Shown in pieces: positions 38,342-50,265 of a stretch of DNA of 64,000 nt. The stretch comes from Luzula sylvatica (lineage: Eukaryota; Streptophyta; Magnoliopsida; Poales; Juncaceae): positions 63,431,570 through 63,495,569 of the forward strand of contig OX326957.1 of the NCBI GenBank assembly GCA_946800325.1, read 5' to 3'. Made by a program: the position numbers and the translations under genes. The stretch's first letter is position 1. Each line of letters begins with the position of its first letter. The notes beneath the pieces are model-generated. The model did no database searches, was not told the origin of the DNA, and worked only from the letters and a program-made list of their open reading frames with translations.

Positions 38342-38423
38342 GAAGAGAGAGAAAGGGAAAGAGTGGGAGAGGAACCGTGGAGACGATTTTTTTTTTTTTT
38401 GAATTGGGAGACGATTTTTTTAA

Positions 38424-39982
38424 GGGAGAATATCATGTATATCCCTGCTAAGTACCTAAATTACATATTTATCCCTCATGAATCATTAATATCAAATTTA
38501 TCCCTACTGAACATAATTAATATCAAATACACATCAACTTAATTTCTTGCTAAAGTTAACAGACGAACACAGTTAAACAAGATGAAAATACCATTATACC
38601 CTTACCCTTTCTCTCTCTGTCTACCTCTTCTCCCGATCTCCCTTTCTGTATTCACCGGCAATCAGTCCGTCCCTCTCCCCTTGATCTTCTTCTCTTCTCT
38701 CGATTCTAATCTCTATCGCCTTCTATCAATTCTCTGTGGATACAATAGAGGGTGAAGTCTTCCTTTGCTCTATCTTTGCTGAATCTGGACACTGCCATTT
38801 GCACTTCCATTCTGAAGTACAGTTCTTTACAACAATCTCTATGAGATTGTTAAATTGAATTATATGGATCCATCATCAACAACAATCTCTACTCTCATGT
38901 ACAGTTCTTTACAACTTTTTTACTTTATAATTTCATCATCTGTCTGGCCTCTCTCAATTTTGGTTCTAAATTGTAATGGGGAAAAATCAGACTCTAATAA
39001 TAGCAGGATGGGGGCATAAAAATCTTACAACTATCTCCCTTCATTCATGGCGCCTTTGTTTCCACCCACGACCCTTCTTTTTTCCATTGTTACTCCACCA
39101 AACAAACTGGAAGTGATGCATTGGGCGAAGTGAAAATACAACAAGAAGGGTTTAATTATGTATTCAACAAAAGACTTTTGGAGCACATTTTTTGCCTGAA
39201 ACGGAATCTTTTGAAGAATAAAGAGAGGCTCGATTTGTCTCGATACTCTTGCTGCATAATGTCGAAATCTCTGATAGATTTCCTAAATTTTAGAGAAACG
39301 AATTGAAAATTAAAAGAAGAAATTTCCTAAGCTTCAATGGAAAATGTATTGCAGGTCTCTTGCAAATGCATTTAACTTGTGTATGTGTTTGGTTTAAATT
39401 GTGTGCGACTTTATAAAATAAGTTCGAAAAATGTGTTGAGAATTGAGATTGTATCGAATTGTATTTATACATACATTTGAAAAAATATTACAAATATTTA
39501 AGAAATAATGTTTGAACAATTCTTACAAAAATCATGTTCTGAGAAAGAGAAGGTGAGAGAGAGAGAACAGAGGTTTTGCGAGAGCTTTCTTTCAACAGAC
39601 CTTTTCGTCGCAGAGAGAGGAGCTTGACCACGGTGAGGGTTTGTCTAGTAACAGAGTTATGGTATGGATTAATTGGTTCCCTATTTATTAAAATAACATG
39701 TTAAGATGTATATACTATAAGGGTAATTTGGTCAAGTAAACTTCAAATTTGATGATATAATTTGATTTGAATTCTAAATTTTGTTAAATTTCACGAAAAC
39801 TTAACTGTTTGGATAAAATTGATTGTTCTTTAATTTTGTAAGGACAAATTTGATATTACATAAGTTAGTAGGGATAGATTTGATATTTCTAGTGTTTAGT
39901 AGGGACAAATATGATATTAGCAACTTAAGAGGGATAAATATGTTATTTATGAGTTTAGTAGGGATATAGGAAAAATTGCCCC
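38424..39982. mobile_element. Non-autonomous Mutator-type element, perfect 9-bp target duplication
   Basis: 1559 bp. The left end GGGAGAATATCATGTATATC and right end (inverted) GGGGCAATTTTTCCTATATC start TIRs that continue for over 100 bp with repeated 'tttatccctactaa' motifs. Both sides carry TTTTTTTAA (38415-38423 and 39983-39991), and unit 2 has a single copy there (46483-46491), showing the empty site. A 9-bp target duplication and long TIRs identify the Mutator superfamily. The interior (39121-39306, 61 aa) has no recognisable transposase. Confidence 0.88.
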
Positions 39983-39991
39983 TTTTTTTAA

Positions 39992-42843
39992 AAACAGGTC
40001 AAAAAAGAACTCAACTAAGGTATGTTCTAAAAAAATTCGATATTCTAAAAAAATTTCTATTTTTTTCGAAACTCCAAAATCCTCCTCTATCAAACTTATA
40101 TTTTCAAATATTTCTCTATAGGTATTAAAGCTAATCATGAATGGTGTTAAAAAAAATTGACCAAAATACTCTTATATTTTCATATATAGTAATTAAAAAA
40201 ATTATTAATTTTTATTAATTTTATTAAATTTAAGAAAATTCATAAATATTTTTTTAACATGTAGTGATTTCAAAACAATAAAATTATTGCATGTTGTTTT
40301 TATATAACATTAATTTAAAAAATATTATTTATTATTTATATATGTTATTATTATTATACTATTGATTTAAAATTTGATATTATTTCATTTTATTGATATT
40401 ATATATTATATATCATATAATATATTAGTTTTGATATTAATTTTATATATTTCGTTTTTTAATTATATATAATACTTAATGTATATTTTATTGTATTAAT
40501 TCATTAATTAATTAATATTAAAAATTATAGTCATATACTAATGTATATTATTATTTATTAATTTGTTGATACAAATGATATATCATTAATTATTTTGTTT
40601 TCTTAAATATTAATTTTAATATAAAAGTTGGAATATAAATTATTATTTATCATTAATTATCACAAAGAAAGGGAACCCAGTATATAAGTACCAGAAAGTG
40701 CATGGCTCAGATTATTTTCTCACTTCATTTGCGAGACAACGCATGAGCGGAATCCGAGAATTCAAATTCTGCCTTCATCTAATTTGTTATGCTATTTTCA
40801 AAAACTATAGGGGCGTGAAACAAAAAAGTTTTAATCTTTTACTACGCAGTGACGGTGATTAATTTGTTAATAACCAACTAAATGACACTCGTGATTCTTT
40901 ATATTTGCATTTTTAACTGAGAGATCGTGAAATAAAATCAAGTCATTGAGAAAAAAAAAAGTACCTGTAATTGTTGGCCTTGAGCTAACTGCCCCTTTCC
41001 ACCGGCTCGACGTTGACCCGTTAACCCGTCTGCACTACAAATTGTCGAGAAAAGCTGCTGCCTCGCCATTTCACAGCTTGTCTGTGTCTTTAATCCGCCT
41101 CTGAACTACAAAATAAATAATAATAATAGTATTGTTAAAAGCTGTGTCATTAATCCGCCTCTGAACTACATAATAAATAATAATAGTATTGTTAAATAAT
41201 TAGACCAAATAACAATAATTAAGTATTGAGGGCAAAAAGAAAATAATAATATGTTATCATTTCAAGCTTGGTTTTTAACTTTTGAGGAGTGTCCATGACA
41301 AATTTATATGTAAATATCAAATTTCTGCATTTAAGTCGAATAAAATATAAATAAAAAAATGAATCGCTGTATAAAACCAAAATCATGAGGAATCACTGTA
41401 TAAAACTCTCGGGGATTCAAATTGAAATAAATTCGTCAGAAAATAATTATCGGTACCAATTACTAAAATGTGAAAAAGAAAAAAAAAAATACCCGCTTAG
41501 TTGTTCGAGTGGTAATCTAGTAGCTCTAAAATCCTCTCCAAAACTTCAGATCCCTTTATAAGTATAATAATCAAATTAAAAAGAAATTAATTATGTAGTT
41601 TCTGAAAAAAAAAAAATAATAGCAAATTATCAAGGAGCTTCTCAGCATTTTAGTACATTTACTTAGTTTGTCCAGTGGTAACTTCTCAGCATTTTATATC
41701 CTGCACCATTGTCACAAAATAAAAAAATATATAATTTATTAATTTATGCTTTTTTCAATTTAATCCTTAATTATTAAATAATTACCAATCTCCGTGACCG
41801 TCATGCTAGAATAAAAATGAATCCCGTTTATTTATTGACATTAATCTGCCTCTAGTTTCTTTTGGATCCTCAATTGGCATGCAGCCTAATCTGCTTCCCA
41901 TTTTTTGAACTTTCAATTTCGAAATTGAAGGAAATAAGAGAGGATTTTTGTATAAGAAATTGGATTGCAATGAATGAAAGGAGATTGTAATGGATTGAAA
42001 TTGGAGTTGTGAAGAATGAAATTCCAAGTAGAGAAACGAATCGAGATCTGTAGAAAGAGGGGAAGTAGTGGGATTCAATTCATTTCACAAATTTGTAAAT
42101 GAAGCACGATTTAATTTTAGAAGGCCGATTCTTTTTTCTTCTTTTTCAGAGAGAGAGAAGAGAAGTAAAGTTGCTCTCTTTTTCTTCTCATGCGAGAGCT
42201 TTGTCTTTTTTCTGTAAATTATGAATTATGATTTCCTCAGAATTAACATAAATCTTATTTTTTGATAAACTCTCTAATTGCCACGTGTTGGATCTTTTAA
42301 ATTTTCCAACATTTAACCATCGTACCACATGGTGTGACGAAATGTACACCCGTCAGTAAGCCTATTTAGGCCTTCAAGTCTAAAATTTGAATCTTTGGTG
42401 ACAAGTTGGAAAGGAAAGAGATTTTGAGATACAAATTGCCACAAGCTCAAAATGAACAAGTCAAAACACTACTTAACAATATGCAAAATTTACCAAAGTA
42501 TTATTAAATCAACCAATATGTATGATTAAAGAAAATAAAACAGTTAATAATGAAATAATAATAAAAGGGCATAATTTTGTATGCATGATGAAATAATATA
42601 AAGTAAAATAATCACGAAATAATGAACAAACAAAATTATGTACTTTATAATTTATATGAAAACAATGAAACAATTCCTTGACAAATTTAACTATGTACAT
42701 TGATGTAACCAACACTATCTAGTATATACAAACAAATTTTGACAAAAAAGAAAAAAAAATCTCCAACCAATTTAACTATGTACAGATCTAATTTAACTAT
42801 GTAAAAATCTCCAACCTTTTTTCAATATTATTTTATTTCATTT
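39992..42843. other. Spacer of unit 1
   Basis: AT-rich non-coding DNA, matched in unit 2 at about 46492-50265 apart from the insertions there. A 65-bp segment ('aatccgcctctgaactaca' and following) is tandemly doubled at 41090-41195 here but single in unit 2. Small frames (41806-42078, 42509-42715) are weak; the second is repeated in unit 2 with changes, but nothing identifies it as a gene. Confidence 0.4.
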
Positions 42844-45437
42844 TTACACACTCATGGGTAATCCATAATTCTGGAAAACCCTAATCATCCCGTCCCATCC
42901 AGCTGTCACGATAACCTGGCCCCACATATGCTCTCTATTCTGACAAGCCGACTTCAAAACTTTGTATTGCGGCTTGTTCAAGACGCTCGCGCCACGTGGC
43001 AGTTTCTCCTCGGCCCACAAGGCGGTGCCTCGCGATACCCTCGATCCGGAACACAAAAACTCCCCGCCCAGACTGAAGCTTCCAGAAGGGGAGGAAAAGT
43101 GAACGTTGTTCGCGTACGCAGGAATTTGGTGATGAGGTGGCGAGCTGTCATTGGTCCAGGAGACAGCGATGGATGCGTTGGGGGAAACGAAGCGTTCGTG
43201 AGAAGATGTGGTTTTCAAACGGGTTACCGGATTCGGGTTTGAATGGTTGAAGAGGTAGATATTTGATTCCTCGTCAGAGATGATGATGTGGCGCCCATCT
43301 GGCGTGAATCTCGCCGGCACTGGTGTTGTACACCGTTTTTCACCCCTAAATTAGTAAAAAAAATATATAAAAAATTAATAAAGCAACTTGATGAAATATA
43401 ATGAATGATTTTAATGTGACGAGTTTATGAAATTTTTAGTACCTTTGTATTCTGAAATTACGTCAATGCCATCGAGGATCCGAATTTTGGAATCAGCCGA
43501 AGTTACCATCAACTTTTTCGAATCGTTCGGACAAAACAGAATAAAATTAACAAAAAGAAATTATAAATATAGTTGAATTAATAAAGGTTTATCTGTATGA
43601 AATTGTCAAGTAATTATTTTACCAACCTGAAATCCAGTAATTTTCTTGAGAGAGGATTTCTTCTTCTTGCGATTCAAACTCACTTCGTTTTTTAATTGCA
43701 AATTTTTATCTAAAAAATTACAAAATATATACAATTTAATTACATGTGTAATATTACAATACAAACATCAAAACTAAATAAAAATTTAATTTTATTACCT
43801 GAAACATGGTAAAATCTACAATCCCCATTAATAGTACCAACCACCAATTCCTATACACACAAAAAAAAAAAAAATTATACTTTTAACATTTTAAATTCAC
43901 CAATTTAAAAAAAAAATTAAAATATAAAAGTACCTTTCCATTGGGGTAGTAACAAACGGCTGTAACAATTTCTCTAACATCAACCCAATCGATGACGTGG
44001 CCACGACTTATTTTCCAGACCCTAATTTTCCCGTCTATGGATCCACTTACGAAATTATTCTCATTCTTCGGGTTGAATTGCACAGATGTCACTACACAAT
44101 AAAAAACAAAAATAATTAACTGCAAAAAAAAACAATTATAATATTGTATAATTAATAATTTTATTTATTTATTTACCATAATTCGTATGCTGAAAAACTT
44201 TCATGCAATCATCTCGCCCCACTTGCCACAATCGTACCGTTTTATCCGTACTCGCCGAAAGTATCCTCTTAAAAACACAAAAAAAAAATTGAATTAATTA
44301 AACAACAAAAGAATTAAAATAAATTAATTAAAAGATACTAACCAGATCATTGGACCAATTAAGGTCGAGAACCTCTCCGTTATGTCCTCGAAATTCGTGC
44401 AAGGGGTTTTCCGAAATTCTAAACATATTCTGAGGGACCACGAAGCAAGAATCCTCCGAAGAATTCTTCTTCTTTCCATTTTGACCCCTCGAATTCTTCT
44501 CCACTTCGGTTTCAGGGCTCATAGGCGACAAATCGCAATTGTTATCCACTCGGAAGCGCACTCCAGAAAAATCCAAATATAAATCGTCTCCAGGAAGTCT
44601 ATCGCTGTTCTCTCCAGTTAGCACTCCCCAGATTCGCACGACTCCATCTTCGCCTCCAGTGGCGAGATATTTCCTGTCTGGACTGAATCGAACGGTCAAG
44701 ATCGCTCCATCGTGCGCTTTTACGTCTTGTCCCTCGAAAATTGCGGATAATTCCTTTGATTTCTTTTGATGAAGTCGAACTTTGATTCGATCTGGGGATC
44801 TGCCACTCGTGCTTCGATCAGAAGAGGACGAACTGGGCGTGGGAATATCGCCGATTTCGTCTTTTTGTGGATCTGTTATGCATGAGCGTAGTCCAAAGAA
44901 TCTAAGCCAACCTGCTCCTCGTCTTTTTGTCAGATTATTTTTGTTCGATTTGTTCGTGATTCTACACTGGAGATTCTCTACTGAGATTCCTTCTTCTGAA
45001 GGACTCGACATTTCGTTAGACGAGGCTGAATTGGGATCTTCTTCGTGGATCTCAATTTCTTGCCGAGGAATTTCTTCGTGGATCTCGATTTCTGGGCGAG
45101 GAATTTCTTCGTGGATCTCGATTTCTGGGCGAGGAATTTCTTCGTGGATCTCGATTTCTGGGCGAGGAATTTCTTCGTGGATCTCGATTTCTGGGTCTGA
45201 ATTGGGATTCGCATCCAAACCCATGAATTTTCTGAAATTTTCTCGGCGTTGGTGAATGCTTGACAGGTTTTGGGCGGAAAAATCAGAGCCCCAAATGGGG
45301 GAAAATGGATCCTGGATCGATTCGAGACGGGTTGGGCTGCCAGGGCATGACTCGTAGTCAGAGCAAACTTCATCGTTTGAATCGAAGAATAAATCTTCGC
45401 AAAAATCTATATTTTGCGTTAACAATTCACAACTCAT
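42844..45437 (-). pseudogene. WDR44-like WD40 protein, copy A, with broken acceptor and frameshift
   Basis: It keeps the seven-exon layout of copy B: 44343-45437, 44177-44267, 43934-44091, 43799-43850, 43627-43709, 43443-43536, 42844-43345. Two lesions are visible against copy B. First, the acceptor of intron 5 reads TG instead of AG (plus strand 'ca' for 'ct' at 43537-43538). Second, the last exon lacks one C of a CCC run near 43334, shifting the frame into a stop at about 43224 and removing the last ~160 residues, including the final blade. Exon 1 is intact and has five copies of an 11-residue repeat of the type [11 protein letters not shown] (four in copy B). Promoter and start are unchanged, so a truncated product is still possible. 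Confidence 0.82.
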
Positions 45438-45580
45438 TGTTAGTTGTTGAGTTTCGGATCGAACAAAAGAAATCGAGAGAAAGGGAGAAAAAAATTTGAA
45501 GGTCTCAAAATTAACAAAAAAATCAGATGCGCAAATCTCAAATCAAATAAAAATGCTTGAAAAAAAAGGTCTCGCAGCAT

Positions 45581-45593
45581 GAATATATATAAG
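45581..45593 (-). promoter_or_regulatory. TATA box, WD40 copy A
   Basis: TATATATATT-type motif on the minus strand, about 145 bases upstream of the ATG at 45437. The same motif stands at the same distance upstream of copy B. A CT-rich leader follows. Confidence 0.5.
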
Positions 45594-46310
45594 GTTTGGT
45601 GTGATTAAACATAAACATAAACATGAATGCATCTAGACGCTAAGAAGAACTCAACTAACCATGTATGCTAATTAAAGGAATTCGTGGAAAAACCGCGTTA
45701 ATTCCAATCAATCTATCTCAAAATTGGATTTTAAATGGGATTATTTCTTATACCTTGATAAATGAGATTATTTCATGAAATATAATGTAATTTTTTTCTT
45801 ATACCTTGATAAATGGGATTATTTCAACTTGCAGAGACATCATTTTTGAGTGATTAGTAGTATCTTCCTAACCACCAATCTTTATTCCTCTAGTATAATT
45901 TTTTCACCTCAAAACATCGTAAAACAATTTTACTTCTTTCGCTACCTCGCCTGAAATAATTACATCATTTAATTTCATTTAATAATATGAAAATATACAA
46001 TATTGACACATAGAGGTTCTCACCATTCCAGAGCCAAATCAATTGTAGTGTCCGATTCTTCGTCAAAGAGCACATTTCTAATTTCTTACTGTTTTGGACG
46101 TTATGATCAAAATTTCTTTTATCTAACATCATTGATTGGGCTTTCATTATTATCTTTCAAAGCTCAAACCATAAACCCTAAAATTACAGTAACTATTTCA
46201 AATTGAAAAGGAAGACGTAGCTCATAGCATTTGGCAATTACAGTAACAATTTCGAATTGGAAAGGAAGACATAGCTCATAAGATTTCGCTTCAATCGTCA
46301 CTCGTCAGGG
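45594..46310. other. Upstream spacer of copy A
   Basis: AT-rich, with a repeated 'cttataccttgataaatggg' motif (twice in both units). No gene recognised. The minus frame 45965-46147 recurs in unit 2 but changes length, so it is unlikely to be coding. Confidence 0.4.
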
Positions 46311-46810
46311 ATTGAGAACTCGGACTCGTTGTCGAGGTCACAACGACGGCTAGGTCAAGCTGTAAATCTGGGCGAGACGAAGATTTTCGAGTCTGACGCC
46401 TAGAGAGAGAGAGAGAGAGAAAGGGAAAGAGTGGGAGAGGAACCGTGGAGACGATTTTTTTTTTTTGTGAATTGGGAGACGATTTTTTTAAAATCAGGTC
46501 AAAAAAGAACTCAACTAAGGTATGTTCTAAAAAAATTCCTATCTTTTTTGAAACTCCAAAATCCTCCTCTATCAAACTTATATTTTCAGATATTTCTCTA
46601 TAGGTATTAAAACTAATCATGAATAATGTTAAAAAAAATTGACCAAAATACCCTTATATTTTCATTAAAAAAATTATCAATTTTATTAATTTTAAGAAAA
46701 TTCATAAATATTTTTTTAACATGTAATGATTTCAAAACAATAAAATTATTGCATGTTGTTTTTATATAACATTAATTTAAAAAATATTATTTATTATTTA
46801 TATATGTTAT

Positions 46811-47823
46811 TGTTGGGGAATATCCCCGACCCCGGGCCCGCGCAGCGGAATGAAGGCCCGGTCCGGTTCCCCGATTCCCGAGATCACGCCATGACTTCGA
46901 GGGTACGATGCAAATAGAAGGACAGATTCATACCGGTGCAAAATTGATGGCACACGAAGGGTTTATCGCCGCCTTCTATTCCTCCTGTCACGTTGGTGAC
47001 AATCCGCGCGTCCCATACCCCGCGTCCTTCACCACTCGTTAACTATGCCGGTTCACTCGACTTCGTCTTCGTGCGTCCAAGCGTTTCCACCGTCTTTCTC
47101 ACTCAAGTCGATCACAATCGAAGAACCACAAACGTCGTTCCTCTACTTGTATCCACGTTGATTCGTAAGACGTCGGTCGCGGATGCACCTGCCTAGACGA
47201 TGCACCGGCGAACTTGCTCGATCTAATCGATTCTCTATTTCTCTCTCTTCGCACCTTTTTACTCACGAAAGATCAAATCTGAATTTGCTCTTTTTCTTGT
47301 GTATTGGGCAGAATGATAATCTCAATAGTCTGATCTGGATGAGAGAGAAAGTATCATATTTATATCTAATAGGATTAGGATTAGCCAAAAGACATGTATA
47401 TCCAATATACATCCTTTCACACAGAAAAGTGCATGAACCTGTTCAGTATTCTGTCCAGACGAAATTGATAAATTTCTCTGACAGAAAATCACCCAACATG
47501 AAAGTTGTAGATAATCTCATTATCTACATAACCCAATTTGGACCAGCCCAATTGGAGTTCGTATGCAAAAGTTATGACTGTTTTACTAACTGTATGTCAT
47601 ACTGTTGCACTCTTTCGGTATTTCACATAAACGACACTGATACTTCGTTCATATGAAATATATTTCTACATGAAGGTTATAGATAATCTAATTATCTATC
47701 TAACCCAATTTGAACCATTCAAATCGGATTTTCCCACTGACAGTTATGGCCACGAATGTACGACTACATTCGTTTATCTTTGTGTACACTTTTACGGTTG
47801 ATCCTGAAACTGTATTTCCTTCA
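46811..47823 (-). mobile_element. Solo LTR, family L (copy 4), target duplication GTTAT
   Basis: 1013 bp, TGTTGGGGAA to ATTTCCTTCA, flanked by GTTAT (46806-46810 and 47824-47828). The empty site is preserved in unit 1 at about 40343 ('tatgttattattatta'). Closest to copy 2 in its TGTTGGG end and in the block resembling 'ctaatcctatgtg' (read inverted). Confidence 0.93.
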
Positions 47824-47828
47824 GTTAT

Positions 47829-50265
47829 TATTATTATACTATTGATTTAAAATTTGATATTATTTCATTTTATTGATATTATATATTATATATCATATAA
47901 TATTAGTTTTTATATTAATTTTATATATTTCGTTTTTTAATAATATATAATACTTAATGTATATTTTATTGAATTAATTAATTAATTAATATTAAAAATT
48001 ATAGTCATATACTAATGTATATTATTATTTATTAATTTGTTGATACAAATGATATATCATTAATTATTTTGTTTTCTTAAATATTAATTTTAATATAAAA
48101 GTTGGAATATAAATTATTATTTATCATTAATTATCACAAAGAAAGGGAGCCCAGTATATAAGTACCAGAAAGTGCATGGCTCATATTATTTTCTCACTTC
48201 ATTTGCGAGACAACGCATGAGCGGAATCCGAGAATTCAAATTCTGCCTTCATCTAATTTGTTATGCTATTTTCAAAAACTATAGGGACGTGAAACAAAAA
48301 AGTTTTAATCTTTTCTAAACAGTGGCAATGATTAATTTGTTAACGGCCCATGGGCTTTAAACTTCAAAAAAAAAAAAAAAAAAAAAAAAAATGATTAATT
48401 TGTTAATAACCAACTAAATGACACTCATGATTCTTTATATTTGCATTTTTAACTAAGAGATCGTGAAATAAAATCAAGTCAATGAGAAAAAAAAAAAGTA
48501 CCTGTAATTGTTCGCCTTGAGCTAACTGCCCCTTTCCACCGGCTCGACGTTGACCCATCAACCCGTCAACCCATTAATCCGTCTGCAATTCAAATTGTCG
48601 AGAAAGTTGTTGCCTCGCCATTTCCACAGCTTGTATGTGTCATTAATCCGCCTCTGAACTACAAAATAAATGATAATTAAGTATTGAGGGCAAAAAGAAA
48701 ATAATAATTTGTTACCATTTCTAGCTTGGTTTTATACTTTTAAGAAGTGTCCATGACAAAATTTATATGTAAATATCAAATTTCTGCATTTAAGTCGAAT
48801 AAAATATAAATAAAAAAATGAATCACTGTATAAAATCAAAATCATTAGGAATCACTGTATAAAACTCTCGGGAATTCAAATTGAAATAAATTCGTCATAA
48901 AATAATTATCGGTACCACTTACTAAAATGTGGAAATGAAAAAAAATACCCGCTTAGTTGTTCGAGTGGTAATCTATTAGCTCTAAAATCCTCTCCAAAAC
49001 TTCAGATCCCTTTATAAGTATAATAATCAAATTAAAAAGAAATTAATTATGTAGTTTCTGAAGAAAAAAAAAATAATAGCAAATTATCAATACCTTTGAT
49101 ATAGTACATTTACTTAGTTTGTCCAGTGGTAACTTCTCAGTATTTTATACCCTGCACCATTGTCACAAAATTAAAAAAATATAATTTATTAATTTATGCT
49201 TTTTTCAATTTAATCCTTAATTATTAAATAATTACCAATCTCCGTCATGCTAGAATAAAAATGAATCCCGTTTATTTATTGACATTAATCTGCCTCTAGT
49301 TTCTTTTGGATCCTCACTTGGCATGCAGCCTAATCTGCTTCCCATTTTTTGAACTTTCAATTTCGAAATTGAAGGAAATAAGAGAGGATTTTTGTATAAG
49401 AAATTGGATTGCAATGAATGAAAGACGAGATTGTAATGGATTGAAATTGGAGTTGTGATGAATGAAATTCCAAGTAGAGAAACGAATCGAGGTCTGTAGA
49501 AAGAGGGGAAGTAGTGGGATTCAATTCATTTCACAAATTTGTAAATGAAGCACGATTTAATTTTAGAAGGCCGATTCTTTCTTCTTCTTTTTCAGAGAGA
49601 GAGAAGAGATGTAAAGTTGCTCTCTTTTTCTTCTCATGCGAGAGCTTTGTCTTTTTCTGTAAATTATGAATTATGATTTCCTCGGAATTAACATAAATCT
49701 TATTTTTTGATGAACTCTCTAATTGCCACGTGTTGGATCTTTTAAATTTTCCAACATTTAACCATCGTACCACATGGTGTGACGAAATGTACACCCATCA
49801 GTAAGCCTATTTAAGCCTTCAAATGTATGTCGAAAAGGAAAGAGATTGAGATACAAATTGCCACAAGCTTCAAAATGAACAAGTCAAAACACTACTTAAC
49901 AATACACAAAATTTATCAAAGTATTATTAAATCAACCAATATGTATGATTAAAGAAAATAAAACAGATGAAAATGAAATAATAATAAAAGGGCATAATTT
50001 TGTATGCATGATGAAATAATATAAAGTAAAATAATCATGAAATAATGAACAAACAAAATTATGTACTTTATAATTTATATGAAAACAATGAAACAATTCC
50101 TTGACAAATTTAACTATGTACATTGATGTAACCAACACTATCTAGTATATACAAACAAATTTTGACAAAAAAGAAAAAAAATCTCCAACCAATTTAACTA
50201 TGTACAGATCTAATTTAACTATGTAAAAATCTCCAACCTTTTTTCAATATTATTTTATTTGATTT
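47829..50265. other. Spacer of unit 2
   Basis: AT-rich non-coding DNA collinear with 40350-42843 of unit 1. Apart from the tiny poly(A) insertion at 48.3 kb nothing gene-like was seen; the frame 49531-49794 lacks a convincing counterpart in unit 1. Confidence 0.4.
48328..48406 (+). mobile_element. Tiny poly(A) retroposon with 16-bp target duplication
   Basis: ATGATTAATTTGTTAA occurs at 48328-48343 and 48391-48406. Between the copies lie 22 bases (CGGCCCATGGGCTTTAAACTTC in two pieces: CGGCCCATGGGC and TTTAAACTTC) and 25 As. Unit 1 has the site once, near 40855-40870. Long target duplication plus poly(A) tail is the signature of target-primed reverse transcription by LINE machinery of a severely 5'-truncated transcript. 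Confidence 0.85.

Larger units (their letters stand above)
38226..46309. repeat. Tandem duplication, unit 1 (WD40 copy A)
   Basis: Unit 1 matches unit 2 (46310 onward) through the boundary repeat, AT-rich spacer, 3' region, the whole WD40 gene including introns, its promoter and upstream sequence. Unit 1 alone contains the Mutator-type element 38424-39982. The boundary repeat ('gtcgaggtcacaacgacgg', 'gacgaagattttcgagtctg') occurs at 38226-38423, 46325-46491 and 53715-53890, so the structure is R-unit1-R-unit2-R, as produced by unequal crossing-over. Confidence 0.9.

Noticed and set aside
41490..41700. 'gttcgagtggtaatct' and 'gtccagtggtaactt' motifs as a tRNA gene or SINE promoter
   Set aside because: They resemble box A/B fragments but no cloverleaf can be drawn and the spacing is wrong.
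46291..46620. 109-aa minus frame across a boundary repeat
   Set aside because: It spans the duplication boundary and a target site, and has no equivalent frame at the other two boundary repeats.
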